NCBI GenBank assembly: GCA_012959465.1 | Contig: DUDC01000316.1 | Location: 1-35,012 of the forward strand | Source of the DNA: Planctomycetaceae bacterium | GTDB taxonomy: Bacteria > Planctomycetota > Planctomycetia > Pirellulales > Pirellulaceae | DNA length: 35,012 nucleotides | Direction: 5' to 3' | In this document: positions 1 to 7,818 of the stretch, one piece after another | How positions within the stretch are numbered: the first letter of the stretch is position 1 | Layout of the letters: every line of letters starts with the position of its first letter | Made by a program: the position numbers and the translations under genes | The notes under the pieces: model-generated | Databases searched by the model: none | Told to the model about the DNA's origin: nothing | The model's input: the letters and a program-made list of their open reading frames with translations, nothing else

Positions 1-555
1 GACGACGAGATGCGCCACATCATTCCGCTGGCGAGTGACCCTTTTGGCGGTGAATTCGCCAAAGAAACGGTTGTCTACGATCCGGCGGAGACGATCGAAT
101 TGCCTTGGCGAACTCCGACGGTCGACTCTGAAGAGGGAATCGCCATCTCTCGATCGGGAGCATTCGATGAAGTGGACAACGCGACCGCTCCGATTTGCAA
201 TGAGGGCGGCTGGCATTCCCTAGGGAGTTCATCGGATGACGAAGAGCAGTCCAGCGAAGCCAAAAACCAACAAGAACCGATCCTGCACGTCGTCCGCCAA
301 AGTAATGATGATGTGTTGCTTCCATTCGTTCCCAACTTCACCGAATACGATGCAGCGGATGCGTCCGCACCTGAAGATGAGTCTGGCCAGAAATCACCGA
401 TCGTGCCGGACCTCTTGCAGAGCGATGATCGAGATCTCCTCATCATTGAGGACAGCTCGACCGATGTGGAGATCTCGCCATCGCAACCATACGAGCCGAC
501 AGCGGAACGCCGCGAATACGATGAGCTGTTGATTCAATTGCGTCAGGAGCATTAA
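1..555 (+). CDS. Hypothetical acidic protein, probably the C-terminal part of a longer gene
   Basis: I do not recognise this protein. The frame is open back to base 1; the first ATG is at 10, but only nine bases precede it, so the true start is probably outside the window. The visible part is rich in Asp, Glu and Ser, shows no membrane segment and looks largely disordered, ending in a short amphipathic stretch (YDELLIQLRQEH). The stop is at 553-555 and the next gene begins at 557, so the two are almost certainly co-transcribed and translationally coupled: the ribosome binding site of the next gene (AGGAG, 545-549) lies inside the last codons here. The coupling to a CpsD-like protein and then a sugar epimerase suggests a role in export or control of an envelope polysaccharide. 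That is inference from position only. Confidence 0.55.
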   Translation, partial: DDEMRHIIPLASDPFGGEFAKETVVYDPAETIELPWRTPTVDSEEGIAISRSGAFDEVDNATAPICNEGGWHSLGSSSDDEEQSSEAKNQQEPILHVVRQSNDDVLLPFVPNFTEYDAADASAPEDESGQKSPIVPDLLQSDDRDLLIIEDSSTDVEISPSQPYEPTAERREYDELLIQLRQEH

Positions 556-556
556 G

Positions 557-1423
557 TTGCAACGCCACGCACCACCAAACAAATCCGCTCGCGCGGCGAA
601 ACTCGCGTCGCGGCCACCGTTCAGTCAATTGAGACGCCGGGGGCAGTTGCAACGGGAAACTGCGAAGACATCGAACACCCCGGCGATCGACGCTATTCCA
701 GCGCCCAAAGTCGCATCGGAGTTACCAGCGGTCGACGCCGAAATCGTGGTTCAAGTCGACACCCGCACAACAGTTGCCCAGTCGAATTCAACACGACTCA
801 TTCGCCCGGTGGCGGCCGAGCGAATTGTTGAGGGCGCATTGGCAACCGATGAAAACACACGGGCGTACGAGCAACTCGCCACTCGAGTTATCGATGACGT
901 GAGCTGCTTCCCTACGGCATGCGTTGGATTCGTTGCGGCCGACCAGGGTGGCGATTCAACTTTGGTCATCACGATTCTGGGAAACGTACTTCGCCGGCGG
1001 CAAGAACAAGTACTTATTCTCGACAGTGACACCGAACAACGGTGTCTCTCTTTGCTTCATGGAGTGACGGATCGACCGGGCACCGGCGATATCCTCAGTG
1101 GATCAGCGCTACTGCCAGAGAGTGTGTTACACACACCGCAACAGATCAAGGTGCTCCCGATCGGTACGGCCTACGAGAGCAACGAGCGGCCATCTTCCAA
1201 AAAGTGGGGCCAATTTCTCAGCCAGATCAAAGTGCAATCGCCGTTGACTCTCATCGACCTGGGAACCATGCAGTCCGCGTTTTCCACTCAGATGGCACAA
1301 CTGTGTGAAACGGTTTATTTGGTCGTCGCGATGGATCGCACGCCGCGTTCGACGTACGCGAAACTCGCTGGGCAAATACCACTCCAGGGAATCCGCCTGC
1401 AAGGCACTATCGTCACGCTCTAG
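557..1423 (+). CDS. CpsD/BY-kinase-like P-loop protein with degenerate Walker A
   Basis: Residues 1-105 are a low-complexity, Ala/Pro/Arg-rich tail. From about 115 on the protein follows the CpsD/CapB tyrosine-kinase fold (MinD/ParA-like): VGFVAADQGGDSTLV sits where the Walker A should be, VLILDSDTEQ matches Walker A', a GDILSGSALLPESVL stretch matches the usual 'GLSEVLAG...L.d.i' region, then a VLPIG strand and a TLIDLG Walker B-like strand. The normal GEGKS/TT is replaced by GGDST with no lysine, so ATP binding and kinase activity are doubtful. In the family these proteins control polysaccharide chain length with a Wzz-type partner; none is visible here. The TTG start is chosen because AGGAG lies 7 bases upstream and no ATG fits. 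The epimerase downstream supports a polysaccharide locus. Confidence 0.7.
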   Translation: MQRHAPPNKSARAAKLASRPPFSQLRRRGQLQRETAKTSNTPAIDAIPAPKVASELPAVDAEIVVQVDTRTTVAQSNSTRLIRPVAAERIVEGALATDENTRAYEQLATRVIDDVSCFPTACVGFVAADQGGDSTLVITILGNVLRRRQEQVLILDSDTEQRCLSLLHGVTDRPGTGDILSGSALLPESVLHTPQQIKVLPIGTAYESNERPSSKKWGQFLSQIKVQSPLTLIDLGTMQSAFSTQMAQLCETVYLVVAMDRTPRSTYAKLAGQIPLQGIRLQGTIVTL

Positions 1424-1426
1424 GGG

Positions 1427-1456
1427 AAAAGTCTGGCTGGCGGCGGCGACTTTTTT
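1427..1456 (+). terminator. Possible intrinsic terminator after the CpsD-like gene
   Basis: AAAAGTC (1427-1433) pairs with GACTTTT (1448-1454) around a 14-base GC-rich loop, and the right arm runs into six T residues. The stem is AT-rich and short, so it may be weak. It lies directly after the stop codon at 1423, the right place for a terminator. Confidence 0.4.
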
Positions 1457-1606
1457 CGACCAACTCCTCTACCTTTCCCCAATCACCATGTAGAGTTACA
1501 AGTTGACGGTTGCGCAATTGCAACCGCTGGAAGCGATTCAGGCGATCGGTGGCATTTGGGAGTCTCAAACGCTGTCAGTGCCAAAGCACGTGCGGAGAGA
1601 ATATTA

Positions 1607-2560
1607 ATGACAAAATACTTGGTGACCGGTGGCGCAGGTTTTATTGGCTCCCATATCGTCAGCGCTCTGATCGAACGCGGCGAGACGGTGCGCGTCATCG
1701 ACAACCTCTCCACCGGACGACTTGCAAACCTCGAACATATTGAAGGGGCGGTCGACTTTATTAGGGGGGATATCGGCGATCTCGACGTCGTTCGAGACGC
1801 CGTCAGTGACATCGACATCGTGTTTCATCAAGCCGCCTTGGCTTCGGTTCCACTCAGTGTCGAAGACCCATTGGCCACTCATCATGCGTGCGTTACGGGC
1901 ACGCTGAATATTCTGCACGCCGCCCAACAAGCCAAGGTTCAACGAGTGGTCTATGCGGCATCTAGCAGCCTATACGGCGATCAACCAACGTCGTCCAAAC
2001 GTGAAGTAGACACACCGGACCCGTTGTCTCCGTACGGCGTTGCCAAACTCGCCGCCGAGTATTATTGCCACGCCTTTTATCACACGTATGGGCTGGAGAC
2101 CGTCTGTTTGCGATATTTCAATGTGTTTGGGCCGAGGCAGGATCCAGATAGCGCGTATTCGGCAGTCATCCCGTTATTCATCACCGCAATGCTACAGGGC
2201 AAAGGGCCGACGATTTACGGGGATGGGCTGCAATCGCGTGATTTCACTTTTGTAGAAAATGTGGTCCAAGGCAACCTGCTCGCCGCAGAACAGCCCTCCG
2301 CGCCGGGTAAATCATATAACATAGCTAATGGTCGCGCAACCGACCTATTGACGCTCATCCATACCTTGAATCAGCTGCTGGGCACCGACATTGCACCGCA
2401 ACACGAACCGGCACGTGCGGGCGACATTCGCGACAGCATGGCCGACGTCACACGCGCGCGACAAGACCTCGGTTACGATCCTCAAGTAGGGTTCGCTGAA
2501 GGATTAGAGCGTTCGATCAGTTATTATCGTGACATAGTGTCAGCCAGTTCGACCGGATGA
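1607..2560 (+). CDS. NAD-dependent UDP-sugar 4-epimerase (WbpP/Gne-like SDR)
   Basis: An extended short-chain dehydrogenase of 317 residues. The NAD-binding TGGAGFIGSH motif is at residues 7-16 and the catalytic Ser-Tyr-Lys triad is visible as ASSSLYG (118-124), Y143 and K147. The stretch YFNVFGPRQDPDSAYSAVIP, followed by GDGLQSRDFTFVENVVQ, is the pattern of WbpP/TviC-type UDP-N-acetylhexosamine 4-epimerases rather than GalE, so an N-acetylated UDP-sugar is the likely substrate (inferred). It would supply an activated sugar for envelope polysaccharide. ATG 1607 is chosen over the upstream ATG 1556 because GGAGAG (1594-1599) lies 7 bases before it and the Rossmann strand begins at once. It converges with the glycosyltransferase gene, 23 bases away. 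Confidence 0.88.
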   Translation: MTKYLVTGGAGFIGSHIVSALIERGETVRVIDNLSTGRLANLEHIEGAVDFIRGDIGDLDVVRDAVSDIDIVFHQAALASVPLSVEDPLATHHACVTGTLNILHAAQQAKVQRVVYAASSSLYGDQPTSSKREVDTPDPLSPYGVAKLAAEYYCHAFYHTYGLETVCLRYFNVFGPRQDPDSAYSAVIPLFITAMLQGKGPTIYGDGLQSRDFTFVENVVQGNLLAAEQPSAPGKSYNIANGRATDLLTLIHTLNQLLGTDIAPQHEPARAGDIRDSMADVTRARQDLGYDPQVGFAEGLERSISYYRDIVSASSTG

Positions 2561-2583
2561 GATGGTTGCCAGGGTGTGTCTAC

Positions 2584-3372
2584 TCAAGTTTCGCTACTAC
2601 AGGCATCCTCTTCACTCACGTCGTTCTTCGCCTTCTTTGGGCACCCAAACAGCCGCAATTCAAGAATCACGCGCAGGGCGATGAACGCTTCGCGGATGTT
2701 GATCTTCGATTGACCATAGCGGCGGTCGGTAAAGATGATCGGTGTCTCGCCAAGGCGGGCTCCTGCGCAACGAAGGTGAAAGAGGATTTCTTCATGAAAA
2801 GCGTATCCGCTTGCGCGAATCATGTCGAAGTCGAGTTCCGCTAACTTGGCCATGCGAAAACAACGATAGCCTCCGCTGCAGTCGCGTAGTGGCAGCCGCA
2901 ACAGGTTTCTCGCATAGAAATTGATGCAGCGGCTCATCAACTGGCGCCGCAATGGCCATCCGGAGACACCACCTCCGGGAATGTACCGCGATCCAATGAC
3001 AACGTCGTGGCCATCGCCTTCGTCCATTGCGGTGACCAATCGAGGTAGCACGTCTGGTGGATGGCTAAAATCGGCGTCGATATTGATCATGTAGCGGTAC
3101 GAGTTATCGATCGCGTGCCGCATCGCTTGGAGAATGGCTGAACCCAGACCCTGCTTGCCGTCGCGTACGATGGTCGTGACACGTGGGTCTCGGTCCGCTA
3201 GCTGTGTAGCCCAGCGACCTGTGCCGTCCGGGCTGTCATCATCGACAATCATCAAATCGGCATGCGGCAAGTGATTGCGGATCTCGTCAACCAATGCCGG
3301 CAAACTCTCCATTTCATTGTAAGTGGCCGTGACAACAAGCGTCTCGTTGACCGACGGCTCCGAGCTGGCCAT
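2584..3372 (-). CDS. Polyprenyl-phosphate mannose synthase-like glycosyltransferase (GT2)
   Basis: A 262-residue family 2 glycosyltransferase of the DPM1 type. Visible motifs are the VVTATYNEMESLP nucleotide-binding start (13-25), VDDDSPDGT (43-51), the DxD metal site in NIDADFSHPPD (97-107) and GSRY further on. The family moves mannose (or glucose) from a nucleotide sugar to a polyprenyl phosphate at the inner face of the membrane, for glycoprotein or glycan assembly. No membrane segment is seen in this short form. Three ATGs compete at 3402, 3375 and 3372. GGAGG lies 7 bases before 3372, so that start is preferred. It is transcribed toward the epimerase. Confidence 0.88.
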   Translation of the reverse strand: MASSEPSVNETLVVTATYNEMESLPALVDEIRNHLPHADLMIVDDDSPDGTGRWATQLADRDPRVTTIVRDGKQGLGSAILQAMRHAIDNSYRYMINIDADFSHPPDVLPRLVTAMDEGDGHDVVIGSRYIPGGGVSGWPLRRQLMSRCINFYARNLLRLPLRDCSGGYRCFRMAKLAELDFDMIRASGYAFHEEILFHLRCAGARLGETPIIFTDRRYGQSKINIREAFIALRVILELRLFGCPKKAKNDVSEEDACSSET

Positions 3373-3527
3373 CATGGGACCTCCGCACATCGAAATGAGC
3401 ACCTCAACAGGCAGGCACTCGACAAAGCTACAACATCCGCACTGTCTTCTGCTGGATTATGACATCGCAATCGGCGAATAGACTAGCCTGTCATTCATTC
3501 ATCCCTGCACTTTTCCCAGTTGACCTA

Positions 3528-3563
3528 GTCGGCAACCCGGTCGGCAACCCGGTCGGCAACCCG
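3528..3563. repeat. Three perfect tandem copies of a 12-bp unit
   Basis: GTCGGCAACCCG occurs three times without gap or mismatch (3528-3539, 3540-3551, 3552-3563), between the divergent glycosyltransferase and redoxin genes. It is not inside a credible gene. The period of 12 recurs at three other loci in this window with different unit sequences. Confidence 0.95.
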
Positions 3564-3602
3564 AAAATTGGTCAACTTAGCTGGATCATGAGGCAAATCT
3601 GC

Positions 3603-3632
3603 TTGACTTCATATGGCAACTGACACTAGAAT
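3603..3632 (+). promoter_or_regulatory. Sigma70-type promoter candidate for the redoxin gene
   Basis: TTGACT (3603-3608) and TAGAAT (3627-3632) are separated by 18 bases. A transcript starting near 3640 would carry a leader of about 200 bases, C-rich and almost without G from 3650 to 3750. On sequence match alone it is a fair promoter; no other good one lies closer to the gene. Confidence 0.45.
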
Positions 3633-3649
3633 TTCTGGTCCGGATCGGT

Positions 3650-3755
3650 GAAACCTCTTACTCAACCCACCTTCCATTCCATCACCGAACCTACAACCCC
3701 CACCACACCCCCCCAACAGATTCCCCCCCTCTCTCGCCACTCCCAATCCAGTTTT
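3650..3755. other. C-rich, G-poor leader tract with G-quadruplex potential on the - strand
   Basis: About 100 bases of the + strand contain almost no G and several C runs: C5 at 3697-3701, C7 at 3708-3714 and C7 at 3723-3729. The - strand therefore carries G7-N8-G7-N6-G5, enough for an intramolecular G-quadruplex if the long runs split. It lies in the predicted leader of the redoxin gene, on the template strand. The run of short Pro/Thr/Ser codons on the + strand is a consequence of the composition, not a gene. Confidence 0.6.
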
Positions 3756-3840
3756 AGTCGTGGAAGTGCATTGGAGACAATCTCACCGCACCACTGCTTC
3801 GATCAAATAGAATTACATAGACAGACGACAGGTACACTAG

Positions 3841-4419
3841 ATGAACCACCGAATGTTCTTGGCCATGACCTTGGTACTCAGTCTGGCATCTTCCAGCATT
3901 GCCGCAGGATTGAAGCTGGGCGACGCAGCTCCCGATTTTTCAGTCATCGGCGTCGACGGCAAAGAGCACAACCTGAAATCAAATAGTGACACGAAAGTTA
4001 CGGTTGTTTGCTTCACCTGTAATTTCTGTCCAGTCGCTGCCGCCTATGAAGACCGGTTCATTGAGTTTGCCAAGCAGTACAAGAAGAAGGGTGTGAATTT
4101 CATTGCGATCAATGTCAATCCTGAGACGCTGGCCGATATGAAGAAACGTGCTGACGAAAAAGGATTTACCTTCGCGTATTGCAAAGACGAGACGGGGGAA
4201 ACGGCTCGCGCTTTTGGTGCACGTGTTACTCCGCACTTGTTTGTAATCAACCAAAAACGGCAACTTTCATACATCGGCGCCTTTGACGACAACATGGATG
4301 AGTCCAAAGCGCGGAAACGGTACCTTGCGGACGCTGTGGACGCCCTATTGTCCGGCAAGAAAGTCAAGACAGCATCGACGCGACTAGTCGGTTGTGCGAT
4401 CAAACTCCGCCGCCGATAG
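3841..4419 (+). CDS. Exported thioredoxin-fold protein (AhpC/TSA redoxin, CxxC)
   Basis: A 192-residue redoxin with an N-terminal signal peptide (hydrophobic core FLAMTLVLSLASSSIA, likely cleaved near residue 22). GDAAPDFSVIGVDGKEHNL is the usual start of the AhpC/TSA-like fold, and CNFC (C60, C63) in FTCNFCPVA is the redox pair. VTPHLFVINQ supplies the cis-Pro loop of thioredoxins. The C-terminal TRLVGCAIKLRR resembles the conserved tail (GCxIK) of a family common in planctomycetes. It probably acts as a disulfide oxidoreductase or thiol peroxidase outside the cytoplasm; the partner is unknown. There is no strong ribosome binding site before ATG 3841, only a weak AGG. Confidence 0.85.
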   Translation: MNHRMFLAMTLVLSLASSSIAAGLKLGDAAPDFSVIGVDGKEHNLKSNSDTKVTVVCFTCNFCPVAAAYEDRFIEFAKQYKKKGVNFIAINVNPETLADMKKRADEKGFTFAYCKDETGETARAFGARVTPHLFVINQKRQLSYIGAFDDNMDESKARKRYLADAVDALLSGKKVKTASTRLVGCAIKLRRR

Positions 4420-4444
4420 AATGGGCCCTTCTTGGCGAATCGAC

Positions 4445-4491
4445 ACTTGGTGTCTTCGTGGCATGGCGCGACGGTCTTGCACGAGAAGACA
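4445..4491. repeat. Imperfect inverted repeat, copy A of a two-copy intergenic element
   Basis: TGTCTTCGTG (4451-4460) pairs with CACGAGAAGACA (4480-4491), leaving a two-base bulge in the right arm. The left part, 4445-4465, matches 26313-26333 at 17 of 21 positions, and the hairpin there has the same 10-base/12-base arms with a two-base bulge. It sits between the redoxin and acs genes. Confidence 0.6.
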
Positions 4492-4658
4492 AAGACGCGG
4501 TGACAGGTGCGGCACCGGTTTGACACCGCTATGCTGACAGCTTTACAATCCGAGGTCACTCGAATGCCGGTTTGGATCCGCCCGGTCAAATTTCTTGCCG
4601 CAGCGATGCTCGAATCGGTTTCATTTTCTGTCTTGTGATCGATAGGGAGATTGCGTCC

Positions 4659-6614
4659 ATGTCAGCTGGGAATTCGGGACAAATTGACTCGGTCATGCAA
4701 GAGAACCGTCTCTTTCCGCCACCGGAGGAGTTCTCTTCAAATTCACAGATTGGGTCCTTTGAAGCGTACCAAGAACTCTACGATAAGGCGAAAGCAGATC
4801 CGGTGGCGTTTTGGGGTGAGCTGGCAAGACAAGAGCTTCATTGGTTCGAGCCGTTCAATGAGACTTTGGATTGGCAGGAACCGTTCGCTAAGTGGTTCGT
4901 GGGTGGCAAGACAAACGTCAGTTACAACTGCCTTGATAGTCACCTCTCCACATGGCGGCGAAATAAAGCTGCCATCATTTGGGAAGGCGAACCGGGTGAT
5001 CAACGGACACTTACCTACCAACAGCTCCACCGTGAGGTTTGCCGATTCGCAAATGTGCTCAAGAGCCTAGGAGTTGTGGCCGGCGACGTCGTATCGATCT
5101 ATATGCCGATGACACCCGAATTGGCAATCGCCATGTTGGCTTGTGCTCGAATCGGTGCAGTGCACTCAGTCATATTCGCCGGTTTCTCGGCTGAATCGAT
5201 CGCGGACCGCAACAATGATGCCCAGGCAAAAATTCAACTTACCTCCGACGGAGCTTGGCGGCGTGGCAAAGTGCTGCCGTTGAAAGCAACCGTCGACGAG
5301 GCCTTAGACAAATCGCCAACGGTGGAACATTGCATCGTCTTGCGCCGCGTCGGCAACGATCCGGCCATGAAAGAGGGTCGAGATCATTGGTGGCACGATT
5401 TAGTTGACGAGGCTTCAGACAATTGTGAAGCCGCTCAACTTGATAGCGAATCACCGCTGTTCATCCTTTACACAAGTGGTTCAACCGGAAAACCCAAGGG
5501 CATTAAACACACGACTGCCGGTTACAACTTGTACGCCAAAAAGACATTCCAATGGGTGTTCGACCACAAAGACGAAGACATCTTCTGGTGCACGGCCGAC
5601 TGTGGATGGATCACCGGACATAGCTACGTCGTGTACGGGCCGCTATCGGCCGGAGCCACAACGGTCATGTATGAAGGGGCGCCGAATTGGCCCGAAGAAG
5701 ACCGATTTTGGGAGCTCATCGAAAAATACCGGATCAACATCCTCTACACGGCACCCACGGCGATCCGGGCATTCATCAAATGGGGTGATCACCACGTCGA
5801 AAAACACGACTTGAGCAGTCTGCGGTTATTGGGCACGGTTGGTGAAGGAATCAATCCGGAAGCGTGGATTTGGTATCACAACATAGTCGGCGGAGAACGT
5901 TGTCCAATCGTAGACACGTGGTGGCAAACCGAGACCGGCGGCATCATGATGTCGCCTCTTCCTGGCGCAATCGCCACCAAACCTGGTAGCTGTACCAAAC
6001 CGCTACCTGGCGTTTTACCAGCCATACTCGATCCCGCTGGGAATCCGGTCGGCGAGAATCAGGGGGGATGGTTGGTGATGACTCATCCCTGGCCAGGGAT
6101 GTTGCGCGGCATTTGGGGCGATGACGATCGTTATCGCGAACAATACTGGTCGAAAGTTCCGGGCAAATACCTGGCTGGCGACAACGCCAGAGTCGATAGC
6201 GACGGCTATTATTGGATCATGGGCCGCATTGACGATGTAATCAACGTCGCCGGCCACCGGCTCAGCACGATCGAAGTGGAGAGCGCTCTGGTGAGTCACT
6301 CAGCCGTCGCTGAAGCCGCGGCAATTGGCCGTACGGACGAGATTAAAGGCCAGGCGATTGCCGTCTTTGTGACTCTCAAAGAAGGTGAACCAAGCGAGGA
6401 AATGCGAAACGAGTTGAAGCTGCACGTCCGAAAAGAGATTGGGGCGTTGGCGGTCCCCGATGATGTTCGCTTCACAAACACCCTTCCCAAGACCCGCAGC
6501 GGGAAGATCATGCGACGACTGCTTCGCGACATCGCCGAAGGTAAGGAAGAAGTCGGTGATACATCGACACTTGAAGACTACACGGCTTTGGCCAGCCTGC
6601 GGGACGAGTCCTGA
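4659..6614 (+). CDS. acs: Acetyl-CoA synthetase (AMP-forming)
   Basis: Makes acetyl-CoA from acetate, ATP and CoA through acetyl-AMP. The protein is 651 residues, close to the 652 of E. coli Acs. It shows the acetyl-CoA synthetase N-terminal domain (about 40-95), the ATP-binding loop [11 protein letters not shown] (about 271-281), the WWQTETGG motif of the acyl-adenylate site, and the C-terminal [13 protein letters not shown] with the catalytic lysine near 616, which in this family is inactivated by acetylation. ATG 4659 is chosen over the in-frame ATG 4572 because AGGGAGA (4644-4650) precedes it and the length then fits the family. It is followed by cysK on the same strand, which has its own promoter. 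Confidence 0.97.
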   Translation: MSAGNSGQIDSVMQENRLFPPPEEFSSNSQIGSFEAYQELYDKAKADPVAFWGELARQELHWFEPFNETLDWQEPFAKWFVGGKTNVSYNCLDSHLSTWRRNKAAIIWEGEPGDQRTLTYQQLHREVCRFANVLKSLGVVAGDVVSIYMPMTPELAIAMLACARIGAVHSVIFAGFSAESIADRNNDAQAKIQLTSDGAWRRGKVLPLKATVDEALDKSPTVEHCIVLRRVGNDPAMKEGRDHWWHDLVDEASDNCEAAQLDSESPLFILYTSGSTGKPKGIKHTTAGYNLYAKKTFQWVFDHKDEDIFWCTADCGWITGHSYVVYGPLSAGATTVMYEGAPNWPEEDRFWELIEKYRINILYTAPTAIRAFIKWGDHHVEKHDLSSLRLLGTVGEGINPEAWIWYHNIVGGERCPIVDTWWQTETGGIMMSPLPGAIATKPGSCTKPLPGVLPAILDPAGNPVGENQGGWLVMTHPWPGMLRGIWGDDDRYREQYWSKVPGKYLAGDNARVDSDGYYWIMGRIDDVINVAGHRLSTIEVESALVSHSAVAEAAAIGRTDEIKGQAIAVFVTLKEGEPSEEMRNELKLHVRKEIGALAVPDDVRFTNTLPKTRSGKIMRRLLRDIAEGKEEVGDTSTLEDYTALASLRDES

Positions 6615-6659
6615 GAACGGAATTCTCTTGTCTCGACGTTTTCTGGCAATATGCCCGCG

Positions 6660-6689
6660 TTGACCGAGTTTTTCTGACTCTGTTATACT
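6660..6689 (+). promoter_or_regulatory. Sigma70-type promoter of cysK
   Basis: TTGACC (6660-6665), 17-18 bases, then TTATAC/TATACT (6683-6689). Transcription would begin near 6696, about 55 bases before the cysK start. This is the best promoter match in the window, and it separates cysK from acs although the two genes are only 136 bases apart. Confidence 0.6.
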
Positions 6690-6750
6690 CCGCGATAGCG
6701 TGTTGCCTGAGCAACTGATTAACACGATTGCCGCGAAGGAGAGATTGCAT

Positions 6751-7713
6751 ATGGCTACGGCGAATGCCGCGGGAATCCGCGACGATATTACCGAGTGCAT
6801 CGGAAACACCCCACTCGTGAAACTAAAGCGGGTCACCGAAGGTTGTTTAGCAACCGTCGTTGCCAAAGTGGAGAATATGAACCCACTTTGGAGCGTTAAA
6901 GACCGCATCGCACGGGCCATGCTCGATGCGGCGGAACGCGATGGAAAGATTAAGGAAGGCACGGTCGTGATTGAGCCGACCAGTGGCAACACGGGCATCG
7001 GATTAGCCTACGTCTGTGCAGCGCGTGGCTATCAATTGACGGTCACGATGCCAGAGAGCATGACGGTCGAGCGACGCCGAATGCTCAAAGCGCTCGGCGC
7101 CGAGTTGGTACTGACACCGGCGGCGGAAGGAATGCCTGGCGCCGTTCGCAAGGCCGAAGAAATCGCAGCCGCCGAGCCCGACAAGTATTTCGTGCCGCAA
7201 CAGTTCAAGAACCCGGCCAACCCCGAAGTTCATCGCCAAACGACCGCGGAGGAAATTTGGCGTGATACAGAGGGGAACATCGATATCCTCGTCAGTGGAG
7301 TCGGCACTGGAGGAACGATTACCGGAATCTCTGACGTGATCAAGAGCCGCAAGCCGTCGATGCAGTCAATCGCCGTCGAACCGGCCAACAGCCCAATCAT
7401 TACGCAGCGACGAGCTGGTCAGGATCTACAACCTGGGAAACACACCATCCAGGGAATTGGGGCCGGGTTTATACCCGACGTCTTGAACGTTGACGTCATT
7501 GACGACGTCGTGTTGGTTGAAGACGATGACGCCGCCAATATGGCTCGTCAAATGGCTTGCCAAGAAGGCCTAATGTGCGGCATCAGTAGCGGCGCCGCCG
7601 CGTGGGCCGCAGTCGAAATCGCCAAACGTCCCGAAAACGAAGGGAAGCTGATCGTTGTCATCCTTCCCGATATCGGCGAACGTTATCTTTCCACGACCCT
7701 GTATCCGGAATAG
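6751..7713 (+). CDS. cysK: Cysteine synthase A (O-acetylserine sulfhydrylase)
   Basis: PLP enzyme that replaces the acetyl group of O-acetylserine with sulfide to give cysteine. It has 320 residues, normal for CysK. The PLP lysine is K50 in NPLWSVKDR, the substrate loop is PTSGNTG (76-82), and the PLP-phosphate loop is [19 protein letters not shown] at the C-terminus is typical of CysK. It lacks the N-terminal heme domain and the C-terminal CBS pair of cystathionine beta-synthases. ATG 6751 is preferred over ATG 6700 because AAGGAGAG (6736-6743) lies 7 bases before it. A strong hairpin terminator follows. Confidence 0.96.
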   Translation: MATANAAGIRDDITECIGNTPLVKLKRVTEGCLATVVAKVENMNPLWSVKDRIARAMLDAAERDGKIKEGTVVIEPTSGNTGIGLAYVCAARGYQLTVTMPESMTVERRRMLKALGAELVLTPAAEGMPGAVRKAEEIAAAEPDKYFVPQQFKNPANPEVHRQTTAEEIWRDTEGNIDILVSGVGTGGTITGISDVIKSRKPSMQSIAVEPANSPIITQRRAGQDLQPGKHTIQGIGAGFIPDVLNVDVIDDVVLVEDDDAANMARQMACQEGLMCGISSGAAAWAAVEIAKRPENEGKLIVVILPDIGERYLSTTLYPE

Positions 7714-7737
7714 CAGTTCGTTTTCATCGACCGAAGC

Positions 7738-7769
7738 AAAAGGGGCCGCCCAAATGGGCGACCCCTTTT
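7738..7769. terminator. Strong intrinsic terminator, probably bidirectional
   Basis: AAAAGGGG (7738-7745) pairs with CCCCTTTT (7762-7769), one C/A mismatch follows, then CGCCC pairs with GGGCG around a four-base loop. The A-run on the left and the T-run on the right allow termination in both directions, and it lies between the convergent ends of cysK (7713) and the large exported protein (7819). Confidence 0.9.
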
Positions 7770-7818
7770 CATGTTAATCCCGCAATGTCAGCCGCAATCC
7801 CGTTCGACACGCCGTCTT

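Noticed and set aside
3648-3986. A Pro/Thr-rich open frame on the + strand before the redoxin
   Set aside because: It results from the C-rich leader composition and overlaps the redoxin gene out of frame.
4044-4589. A 181-residue open frame on the - strand
   Set aside because: Antisense to the redoxin gene, which has a signal peptide and CxxC motif; no homology seen in the antisense frame.
6300-6998. A 232-residue open frame on the - strand
   Set aside because: Antisense to the ends of acs and cysK, both certain genes.
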